Positions 7,210-15,054 of a DNA stretch of 27,146 nucleotides are shown here, piece after piece (position 1 is the first letter of the stretch; each line of letters opens with the position of its first letter). The notes below the pieces were generated by a model, which was not told the origin of the DNA, did not search any database, and saw only the letters and a program-made list of their open reading frames with translations. A program made the translations under genes and the position numbers. Source of the stretch: Clostridiales bacterium (GTDB lineage: Bacteria > Bacillota > Clostridia > Christensenellales > QALW01); NCBI GenBank assembly GCA_018376855.1, contig JAHAAN010000006.1, positions 1 through 27,146 of the forward strand, in the 5' to 3' direction.

Positions 7210-7500
7210 GGGATTTTTACTGTCCGCCTCGTAATTGACGTCGTTCCTCTTTACAAAATCGAAAATTTCAGCTATACTGATTTTGGTATCAAATGCGGCG
7301 GAAATTCCGTCGGGAGCGTTAAGCCCCCTGGCATTTGATACTTTTCTATTTTGGTTAGATAGAACTTCTTTGAATCCGTTATATTCTCAGTAACATACAG
7401 CTTTGCAATGGCCTTATTATTTTTAATTAAAACAGGCGCATAAAGTAGAACGCTTAGTATAAAAGCATTCTTACGGACAATTTGAAAAACAATTCTTATT
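7210..7500 (-). pseudogene. Remnant linking the split polyvalent gene: LPD-like tail and frameshifted lead-in
   Basis: Two pieces of coding-like sequence overlap here in different frames. In the first frame (about 7500-7345) the minus strand reads YAPVLIKNNKAIAKLYV, then TENITDSKKFYLTKIEK, which looks like the second half of the domain whose first half ends the 1836-residue protein. That frame runs to a stop at 7274-7272 without sensible continuation. From about 7345 the -1 frame reads KVSNARGLNAPDGISAAF, then DTKISIAEIFDFVKRNDV, and flows into the 1001-residue ORF. Joined by a -1 shift near 7345, they give one continuous protein. Neither piece has a credible start codon. I read this as a decayed or recombined junction rather than a functional gene. 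Confidence 0.6.
7286..7341. repeat. 11-base perfect inverted repeat at the frameshift junction
   Basis: GTATCAAATGC (7286-7296) and GCATTTGATAC (7331-7341) are perfect inverted repeats separated by 34 bases. The loop itself contains CGGAA-A-TTCCG (7299-7309). The structure lies at the frame change between the two remnant frames. A chance origin is possible because the sequence is also coding-like. Confidence 0.5.
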
Positions 7501-8140
7501 TCTCTATTTTGCTCGTTATTTCTTTTATTCTTTCATCTAACTCACGATAAAATTCCGGATTATCTAATCTAAGTTGTGCACTATGAATATCATCGTCCTT
7601 CTTTTCAGCCGCATAAATACGTCTAATATCCTCATCAGAAAAAAACTCTCTATCGTTTTCAACCTTGTCCATAACCTCGTCTATTACGCCTGTCCATATG
7701 CTCTGGCAGTAGATATTATTAAATATTTTATTATATTCCTGAATATTAAATTCTTCCTTTTTCTTTTTAAATTCTTCTAGTTTTTCTTGTGCAAGCTCAA
7801 CCAGCAATTCCGGCCCATTTTTTAACCTCAATCGCGGAATTCTTTGTTTATTTCCGTCTATCTTATCTTGGAAGTTCTCCTTATTACAATCAACCGCAGT
7901 GGCACCATCATTTTCAAGTGTTTGTTTATTGAAGTAAATTCTATTGTTTATTCCTTCATCTCTTCTGGGCGACCTTAAAATATAGCCCCGACTTCGACAC
8001 GTTGACAGAAGAAAATCTGTTGGCATCCATGCTCGGTTATTTTCCGCAATACACAGAATATTAACTCCCATCTCGGAATAAACCCCTTCAAATCTATATC
8101 GAAAATTACCTGATTCATCCTTCATTTTAGAAAAAGCCAT
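7496..8140 (-). CDS. Chimeric fragment: truncated EGVYS domain fused to a polyvalent helical module (214 aa)
   Basis: Residues 1-48 (MAFSKMKDESGNFRYRFEGV, then YSEMGVNI and RAWMPTDFLL) match the second half of the EGVYS domain of the two cassette proteins, starting abruptly at the FSK position. The frame upstream is not continuous with the domain's first half. Residues around 105-125 (PRLRLKNGPELLVELAQE) resemble the lead-in of that domain. Residues 145-214 (NIYCQS, DEDIRRIYAAEKK, ELDERIKEITSK) match residues 448-518 of the 1001-residue ORF. The ATG overlaps the end of the 1836-residue gene by 19 bases in another frame, and no clear ribosome binding site is present. It is best read as an inserted cassette fragment. 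It may be translated by coupling, or not at all. Confidence 0.55.
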   Translation of the reverse strand: MAFSKMKDESGNFRYRFEGVYSEMGVNILCIAENNRAWMPTDFLLSTCRSRGYILRSPRRDEGINNRIYFNKQTLENDGATAVDCNKENFQDKIDGNKQRIPRLRLKNGPELLVELAQEKLEEFKKKKEEFNIQEYNKIFNNIYCQSIWTGVIDEVMDKVENDREFFSDEDIRRIYAAEKKDDDIHSAQLRLDNPEFYRELDERIKEITSKIEK

Positions 8141-11100
8141 GAATTATTACGCTCATACCATTGTGTATTTTTAGAAAAAGTAAATTCATTTCGAGTCTTA
8201 GCATTTACTTTAACCAACCTTCCGCTTACAGGTATTCCTCCTGCAAAGCGTTCACTGATCGTTTGTTTTACCTTATTTACCCACTGCGATGTCGGCACAT
8301 TAGATAAAATATTCTCTGTAATTACAGCCACCGGCTTATTATCTGTAGTATAACGTAGCTCATACATGACACTGTTCTGCATAGAATTACTATCGACATG
8401 CGGTTTCTCTTGGGATACAGTATGCCGAGATGAGGTTGTTCCATTTATATCTGAAGCACCCTTGGTGCGAGGTAGGTATGCATCATAAGTTCCGTTCATA
8501 ACGGCGTCAACGTCGTTTTCAAACTTTTTCTGCGCCGGATTTTCCCGCATCTCTAACATTTTATTGACATTTTCATCAGAATTGGGTATATTAATAATAG
8601 ATGAAGAACTGATGGCTGTTCCCTGGTTGTTATTATTAGCAAGCATATCAGCACCGGTAAGTTCTTCATTTTTTATATTTTGAAGAATAAATTCAGAACC
8701 ATCCGGCATTAATATTCTATGAGTTTTATAACGGTTCTTTCCGGTTTGTTTAATGACTACTGCTACATTCCCGCGTGAACCATTAATATTAACAGGTGCC
8801 GCTATCGTAAGCGTTTCATAAGATCTTCCCTTATGATTCCTATGTTCGCTTATTTCTATCCCGCTTTTAATAACATTGGGGATTGCATAAAACGCCGCAT
8901 ATTCTGCATCTGTATAAATATACCTCAGACTGCCACGAACAAGATTCTCATTAATTTCAACAAACCCGAAATTTTCTCTCGGAACACCTCCTATAAATTT
9001 TCTATTATAATCTGACATAATAGCATCCACTTGTTGCTCTCTGCTCATACCTTTGCGACCTTCATTTATTATAGAGGCAACAGGTTTCATCTTATTTATT
9101 TCAGTCAAATGAGCCTTTAATTGTTCTTTAATTGTTCCTTTTTCCTCACTTGAAGCATAAAAAACTATTTCTCCATCCGCAAACACAACATTCTTTTGAT
9201 CTATATCCGGCCGTGTATTTCGACGTTGCTCCATATCATATGACAATCGCGCCGCAGCATCGCGCGCTTCAATTTCTCCCGCAGTAAGATGATAAAGCTC
9301 CGTTGGCGTTTTTGTATGATTTCCTTCATTAATGTGATTCTCCCACAGCTCTAAATTTGCTCCGCTTGCAAATTCCTCAATCTGCTGCACGGCATGCTGA
9401 AGCTCATGCACAAGCGCCTTCTTTGTTGTCTCGTTGTTGACAATATCATTTCCTTCCGAAGCACGAACAAGCTCAAGATAGCGTTTTCCCGTTTCAGTGC
9501 GCTGAAATTCATTCGTAATCCGATCAAGTATATTATCCTGCGAGATTTCTTTTAGCTGCTTTTGCAGCTCATAGAAGCGTTTGCCCTTTTCGGAGGTCCT
9601 CCACTCATGTTCAATACGGTTCATCAGCCCTTTATTATCGGCATCATCCGCCTTGTTCCACCGCTCCGTATAATCTGCATATTCTATTGAATTACAGAGT
9701 TCCTGATACTCTTTAACGATTTCGCTTCTTTTAACGTTTCTTTCATCAGCTGCCTTTTCCATCCGCACATTGTACTCTTTATATTCGTTGGTTCTATACA
9801 ATGCTTCAAGCTCATGATTTACTTGCGCATTTTCTAAAAACTTTGAATTGAGTACAATTTCATTATTGGCGGCAGAAAACCATCCGTCAGTACTTCCCAT
9901 AAGCAGCATAGGCCGCGCGCTGATTGTAATATCCTTTAATTGAGGATATACTTTCAGCAGTTCGCAATCTGCAAGCACATCTCCAATTTTTGAAGCGCCG
10001 GAAGTAATATCCTTTTCCTTTAATGTAATTTCACTGTCATCAATTTCAAAACGCCATTTACCGTCGTACCCTTTATACCAGCCCGTCTCTTGACGTACCG
10101 TTTCAGCATTCTCGCCGTTTTCAATTTTAATCTGTGCCTGCGCAAGCAGAGATAGATCGGCATTCTTTGCAGAAGCGCCCGCAAAACTAAATTTGATATT
10201 CTCTTTCACCTGCGCCTCTCTGCCCGCAGCGTCGAGCAGCGCTCTGTCCCACAGCTGCTGAAGCTTTTCCATGCGTTCCACGGAAGCCTGCATCAGGCGC
10301 GCTTCCGCGCTGTTCGCGCTGTCCCCTTTGAACGCCGCGGAAAGCATCTTTTGGGTATGGGAAATAAAGGCGTCCAACGCACTCTTTACACGCTGCGCCA
10401 AGGTGAGATTTCTCTTCGCCAGCTTTTCAAACGCCTTGCTGTCCTTGAGCATCATTTCGCAGGCAGAAGAAACCAGTTCCTCCTCAGCCTGCTCATAGGT
10501 AAGCTCCTTGCCTACGATCTCTCTGTGCCGCTGCTGAATATCCAGAATCCTCTCTGTCAGCCCATTCTGCCCATACTCCTGCACATATGTTTCAATAACA
10601 TAATCGCGCAGATCGACATACAGCTCCGTTCCGGACGCCTTGATCATATGCGTGATCTCATGCGACGCGGTGCGAAGGATCGCGGACTCTGCAAATGCGT
10701 TTACATTCGACATACCTGCATTAACGGAAACATAAATCGTATTTGTCTGCGGATCATAATATCCGTTTTCGGCCGTAACAGCGCCGTTTTGATCGATTCC
10801 GCTGTAAATATTCACGTTGATGCCAGCGACCTCGGAAAGCGCCTTCAAGTACTTCACGGCAGCCTTTTGCTTGCCGCTGAGCTTAGAACGGTCTATCCTT
10901 TCATCCATTATAAACGTGCCGGCCTTCACTTCACGCTTTTCAATGAGTTTTTTATCTATTTCCGCATATTCTTTCTTGACCTTGCCATTTTTTTGTTCCC
11001 TAACCCTTTCCCGTATTTCTTTCACACGGTCATGGACAGCCTTTTTTGTTTCGGCCTTGATCTGATTGACCGCCTGATAATCCTTTACGGCAGCATTATA

Positions 11101-13632
11101 GATCTCGGCCTGCGTGCTTACGGACATTCCCTGCAAGTCCAGATTCTTGCTTATTTTCTTAAACGGAACGCCCTGCATTCCGGCCTGATACAACGCGGCA
11201 AATGCGGAATTAAAATACCGCTGCCCCTGCTCCGTTTTTAAAGCGGAATAGTGATTCGTATACGCCTCCGCGCCGGCGCTGCCCACCGTGCCCGCGTCAA
11301 AGCCTACATTCACGCTTGGATCGGTATTGACGGCTATACTTTGCGTCTTCGCCTCCCTAATCTCCGCGCTTCTTTTGTTCACGGTTTCTTGGCTCACGCT
11401 CGCGCTTCGCTGCGAAATGTATTCCTTCACGGCATTTCTCGCCTGCGAAGCCGTCGTCCCCATGTTAATGCCGGTGCGCTGCTGCAGAATCTGCCGCGCT
11501 TTGGTGGCAGGGCTGGAGATATAGGACAGCTCGGCGGCAGAAAGCTTGGAATTTCCGCTTTCAATTCTCGCAATAATATTCGCCGCCTTCACGGCAGCAC
11601 TTTCATTGCTTTCCACAGTCTTTACGGCATTGTACACGGCGCTGTCCAAAACAGGAGCGGAAACGGTGTTTGCAGCCGTTTGCACCTCGGCAGAAGAGGG
11701 CGTCTGTGCAGCCTCAGCCTGCTGCGCTCTCCGGATATCCGCGCCCGCACGCGCATCAGCCAGCTGCCGGAGCGCTTCCACGCCCCCGGCGTACTGATCC
11801 GTGGTCATTTTGCCTTTTTTCACAAGCTTTTTGCTTTCCGCCATATATTCCGAAACGGCTTCGTACAGCGCTCCGATATTGGCTGCGTTCTCCTTTCGCT
11901 TTCCGCTTTGAAGCTCGCTTGCAATTTGATATGCGTCGCATTCCGGATCAAGCAGCATCGCATAGTCAATCGCACCCTTATATATACCGCTGTCAAAAGC
12001 CGCCTGCCCTGCCTTGCGCGCATTGTATACGCCGGAAACGGTCGAACCGCCCTCCAGCAGACCTGCGCTTAACGCACCCAAAATTCCGCTGTAAATAGCA
12101 TCCTCAGAAACAAAATTTTTTAGCCCCCACTCGTTGTTCTCTCCCAGCGTAATGTTACGCGTCAGCGGGTTGATCACATCCTGCAAATACTCCTCAAGGC
12201 CCTCGCTCGCCATGTTTCCCGCAAGCTTGCCGCCCGCTTGAAGCACAGCGCTAAACGTCCCGTTTGAAAGGTTTGCAATGTACCGGCTGACCGCCTGACC
12301 TGCGGAAGTGCTGCCAAGCTTTTTAAGCACAAAAGAACTTCCCTTGCCGCCAAGTTTACCAATGCCACCCATTGCATATTGCAAACAGGTTTCAAGAACT
12401 CCCGTTGCTGCTCCGTATGCCCATGCCTGTTCCTGCGTATAGCCCTGGCGAAGCGCTTCTTGCCGGGCGTTACCGGCAGCTGATGCACCCATAAGGAATG
12501 AACCAACTTTTCCCGTTCCACCTAAAGCTATGTCTACCATTATAGATGGAAGCATATTAGCCGTAGTAGCTCCAAGATCATACATCACTTGGCCAAAATC
12601 CTTGCCAAAAATTTCAAAGGTATCAATATTCTCTTTAATTTTTTCACCCGCAACTGCATATGGATTTATTGGCGCCTCATTTTCAAGCAAGCCTTTAATA
12701 CCATATTTAAAATTCGTAAGTCCTTGCAAAACCGGAAAGCCTATCGTCGCAAGCGCATTACCTGACACATTATCAGCCAAATTCTGTCCATAATCTAACG
12801 AAAGCCTATCTTGAATAGACTTCAAATATTTATTTGCTTCATCCTTGCCTTCCGTAGCATAAATATAATTATACCGTTTTACGTCATCATCAGTTACCGC
12901 ACTCAGCTTGTAGTTATCGTCCTCAAATCCTCCAAAAATCGCGGTGCCCCCTGTTAAGCTATTAAAAATCGTCTTTGCTTTATATTGATCCCTATAACCT
13001 CCATCAAGAGATTCGTCAGTAATACCAAGAATATTAGTTGGCTTATCATTAATATAATTATATGTATGGTCTAAGGGAATTCCTAAAAAACCATTCGCAA
13101 GATCATAATTAGGTTTCGACTTTTCCTCCCAATCAGGCAACGAATCATTATAGGTATTGACAAAGTACGCCTCGCTGTTTTTATACGCGTCTTCAGAGTT
13201 CCACTGTCCCCAATAAGCCGCTTCATCATCATAACTTTTCAAAACATTTCTTTTATAATCATCTACACTGAGGATACTGTCAAAATAAGCACGCCGCTGT
13301 TTAGGGTCGGAGATTGTATAGCCATAGTTAAGCAGCGCGTCTTTATTTCCCAACTGATCGAATGCCGCCAAAGTATCCGCTTTATTTTGTGCAAGCACAT
13401 CTGCACTTTGCCATTTTCCCGCTCTGTTTGCATAATCCGATTGAACTTTCTGCGAAAACTTGGCTGTATTTTCCACATATTTTTTATAGGCGATATATCC
13501 CGCGCCGGATTTTTCATACATCGCATTAAAGCGGTCAACCTGCTCTGAGTTTTTCACCGCTTTCCCTTTGTTTTCTTCGCTCTTTATACCGCTATCATAG
13601 ATTTCATTAAACCGATCAATGCCTGTTGCCAT
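8122..13632 (-). CDS. Giant polyvalent phage ejection protein with two HExxH motifs (about 1836 aa)
   Basis: Two ATGs compete at 13638 and 13632. GGGGG lies nine bases before the second and only three before the first, so 13632 is preferred. N-terminal region (1-300): helical and charged. Residues about 355-535 are Gly/Ala-rich hydrophobic segments (MLPSIMVDIALGG, AIYSGILGALSAGLLEGG) that could insert into a membrane during DNA ejection. 560-900 is helical. About 895-1100 carries HEITH at 991-995 with EEE near 1050, much like the 1001-residue ORF. About 1400-1490 has HELQH at 1409-1413 followed by AGEIEAR, as in the large-polyvalent-protein domain often called LPD23. About 1540-1650 contains EHRNHKGR, APVNINGSRGN and THRILMPDG, a domain often seen at the end of phage polyvalent proteins. 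The end (ISERFAGGIPVSGRLVKV, EFTFSKNTQW) looks like the first half of an LPD3-type domain and stops prematurely. It is likely an internal virion protein carrying effectors into the host. Confidence 0.75.
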   Translation of the reverse strand: MATGIDRFNEIYDSGIKSEENKGKAVKNSEQVDRFNAMYEKSGAGYIAYKKYVENTAKFSQKVQSDYANRAGKWQSADVLAQNKADTLAAFDQLGNKDALLNYGYTISDPKQRRAYFDSILSVDDYKRNVLKSYDDEAAYWGQWNSEDAYKNSEAYFVNTYNDSLPDWEEKSKPNYDLANGFLGIPLDHTYNYINDKPTNILGITDESLDGGYRDQYKAKTIFNSLTGGTAIFGGFEDDNYKLSAVTDDDVKRYNYIYATEGKDEANKYLKSIQDRLSLDYGQNLADNVSGNALATIGFPVLQGLTNFKYGIKGLLENEAPINPYAVAGEKIKENIDTFEIFGKDFGQVMYDLGATTANMLPSIMVDIALGGTGKVGSFLMGASAAGNARQEALRQGYTQEQAWAYGAATGVLETCLQYAMGGIGKLGGKGSSFVLKKLGSTSAGQAVSRYIANLSNGTFSAVLQAGGKLAGNMASEGLEEYLQDVINPLTRNITLGENNEWGLKNFVSEDAIYSGILGALSAGLLEGGSTVSGVYNARKAGQAAFDSGIYKGAIDYAMLLDPECDAYQIASELQSGKRKENAANIGALYEAVSEYMAESKKLVKKGKMTTDQYAGGVEALRQLADARAGADIRRAQQAEAAQTPSSAEVQTAANTVSAPVLDSAVYNAVKTVESNESAAVKAANIIARIESGNSKLSAAELSYISSPATKARQILQQRTGINMGTTASQARNAVKEYISQRSASVSQETVNKRSAEIREAKTQSIAVNTDPSVNVGFDAGTVGSAGAEAYTNHYSALKTEQGQRYFNSAFAALYQAGMQGVPFKKISKNLDLQGMSVSTQAEIYNAAVKDYQAVNQIKAETKKAVHDRVKEIRERVREQKNGKVKKEYAEIDKKLIEKREVKAGTFIMDERIDRSKLSGKQKAAVKYLKALSEVAGINVNIYSGIDQNGAVTAENGYYDPQTNTIYVSVNAGMSNVNAFAESAILRTASHEITHMIKASGTELYVDLRDYVIETYVQEYGQNGLTERILDIQQRHREIVGKELTYEQAEEELVSSACEMMLKDSKAFEKLAKRNLTLAQRVKSALDAFISHTQKMLSAAFKGDSANSAEARLMQASVERMEKLQQLWDRALLDAAGREAQVKENIKFSFAGASAKNADLSLLAQAQIKIENGENAETVRQETGWYKGYDGKWRFEIDDSEITLKEKDITSGASKIGDVLADCELLKVYPQLKDITISARPMLLMGSTDGWFSAANNEIVLNSKFLENAQVNHELEALYRTNEYKEYNVRMEKAADERNVKRSEIVKEYQELCNSIEYADYTERWNKADDADNKGLMNRIEHEWRTSEKGKRFYELQKQLKEISQDNILDRITNEFQRTETGKRYLELVRASEGNDIVNNETTKKALVHELQHAVQQIEEFASGANLELWENHINEGNHTKTPTELYHLTAGEIEARDAAARLSYDMEQRRNTRPDIDQKNVVFADGEIVFYASSEEKGTIKEQLKAHLTEINKMKPVASIINEGRKGMSREQQVDAIMSDYNRKFIGGVPRENFGFVEINENLVRGSLRYIYTDAEYAAFYAIPNVIKSGIEISEHRNHKGRSYETLTIAAPVNINGSRGNVAVVIKQTGKNRYKTHRILMPDGSEFILQNIKNEELTGADMLANNNNQGTAISSSSIINIPNSDENVNKMLEMRENPAQKKFENDVDAVMNGTYDAYLPRTKGASDINGTTSSRHTVSQEKPHVDSNSMQNSVMYELRYTTDNKPVAVITENILSNVPTSQWVNKVKQTISERFAGGIPVSGRLVKVNAKTRNEFTFSKNTQWYERNNSWLFLK

Positions 13633-13669
13633 TAACATTATCCCCCGTCATATTTACATTTTATTATAT

Positions 13670-14998
13670 TTATGTATTCGGGCTCCAGCCTCGTCCCCAA
13701 TTCGGTTCTATTTGCATTTTCTTTTCCCGTTTTTCCTCTTCCTCTTTTTTCTTTTTCGCATCCAAACCAACCTGATTCACATACTTCTCCGGATTCTTAA
13801 AAAAATCATCCATCAGCATTTCCTTAGCCGACAGCTGCCTTGTTCCGTTTTTAATCGCACTTACCTCTGCCTCACGGCCTTTTTCTGCTTTCCATGTATC
13901 ATTATGAGTAAGCGCGCTGAGCTCATCTAAAAATCCATATTGCTGCGCAAGACGAAAAATTGCTTCAGCGTCGTTATACAGCCCGCTTGTTCCGGACAAT
14001 ATCTTATATGCCTCATACGCCATTTCTTCTTTTGTCATGGTTGTACTCCACGCTTTAAACGTATCGTTCCACCGTTCTGTAGTCATCTTGTATGCATCAG
14101 CGTTCGTTCCGCTGCTGCTCCCCTCAGCAGTATACTTAGACGTATCGATCCCCAGTTTTTCCAGCTTGGAAAGATCGCCGACGGAGGCCGCAAGCTGCGC
14201 CTCCTGAAGCTTACGGTTATAGGCGTCGTTTTCCGCGTTATAACCAAAGCTGCGTTCGTTAGCATAGGTGTTATAAGCGTTGATTACATCGTTATTCCAG
14301 AGGTTATAATTGTCGCTCCAGCGGTTATATTCGTTATTGTCCAGCGTCATGAGCATATTTAAACGATCCGCCATTTCCTGTCCCTCGTTCAAATATCTGT
14401 TATACGCCGCCTGCTGAAGCTCCGGAATCACATCGTTTAAACCCTTCAGATACTGCTGATATGCCTGATTCCCCGCTGCTGAAGCATAGGAATTTCCATA
14501 CCCGCCGGTAAGCGCCGCTGCCTGCGCCATCGTATCCTGCATAGCCGCCTGCCCGCCCTGCACATATTGATCCTTATATAACTGATACAGCGGATCGCCG
14601 TTAAAATCATAATTAAACGCTTCTCTGTTCAGAATTGAATTAACAGTGTCATTAAGCTGCTGCCCATACGTCCTGCTATACTCTCCCGGCTTGTTTGCCA
14701 TCAGATTCAAATAATCTTGCCTTGCTTGATCCTCAATACTTACAGACGCAGGCTTTGCGGACACGGCGGACGAAGTCGCCGCAGGCTGCTTCGCCGTTAT
14801 GCCGAGCGCCCCCATCGTTTTCACACCTGCTATCCCGTCTACGCTGAGTTTATTTTTGCCTTGATAATCCCGAACCGCTTTATCCGTATCCTTCCCGAAA
14901 ATGCCGTCCACCTTCAGGTTATAATCTCCGGTCGCATTCAGCGCCGTCTGAAGCTGCTTAACGTCATCGCCCTTGCTTCCTATTTTCAGATTTGCCAT
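13670..14998 (-). CDS. Ejection protein with N-terminal peptidoglycan-binding domain (442 aa)
   Basis: Residues 1-68 form a peptidoglycan-binding domain of the PGBD1 type (IGSKGDDVKQLQTALNA, DGIFGKDTDKAVRDYQ, DGIAGVKTMGAL). A Pro/Ala/Ser linker follows. From about 90 the protein is helical and rich in Tyr, Asn and Gln, with GGYGNSYASAAGNQAYQQY at about 164-182, typical of short-tail phage ejection proteins in Firmicutes prophages. The C-terminus is a Lys/Glu coiled stretch. The ATG at 14998 is preceded by AGGGGG. No lytic enzyme domain is present, so the cell-wall domain would anchor or guide rather than cut. It precedes the giant polyvalent protein, and the two probably act together in making the trans-envelope DNA conduit. 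That role is inferred from position and composition. Confidence 0.7.
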   Translation of the reverse strand: MANLKIGSKGDDVKQLQTALNATGDYNLKVDGIFGKDTDKAVRDYQGKNKLSVDGIAGVKTMGALGITAKQPAATSSAVSAKPASVSIEDQARQDYLNLMANKPGEYSRTYGQQLNDTVNSILNREAFNYDFNGDPLYQLYKDQYVQGGQAAMQDTMAQAAALTGGYGNSYASAAGNQAYQQYLKGLNDVIPELQQAAYNRYLNEGQEMADRLNMLMTLDNNEYNRWSDNYNLWNNDVINAYNTYANERSFGYNAENDAYNRKLQEAQLAASVGDLSKLEKLGIDTSKYTAEGSSSGTNADAYKMTTERWNDTFKAWSTTMTKEEMAYEAYKILSGTSGLYNDAEAIFRLAQQYGFLDELSALTHNDTWKAEKGREAEVSAIKNGTRQLSAKEMLMDDFFKNPEKYVNQVGLDAKKKKEEEEKREKKMQIEPNWGRGWSPNT

Positions 14999-15054
14999 TT
15001 CGTTTCCCCCTTTGCTCTATGGCTATTATAGCCAACAACCTGCCGCATCTCTCC

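Noticed and set aside
7335..7355. Programmed -1 frameshift
   Set aside because: The local bases do not form a standard X XXY YYZ slippery heptamer in the incoming frame, and that incoming frame lacks a start codon. Decay, recombination or a read error explains it better.
10351..12072. Several plus-strand ORFs of up to 296 residues
   Set aside because: All are opposite the continuous giant gene, which carries recognisable domains. Their sequences show no conserved motif and they overlap each other.
4204..13632. Tape-measure protein
   Set aside because: The giant ORFs lack long regular coiled-coil or repeated aromatic spacing, and no major tail-tube or tail-assembly chaperone genes are nearby. 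Short-tail ejection proteins fit better.
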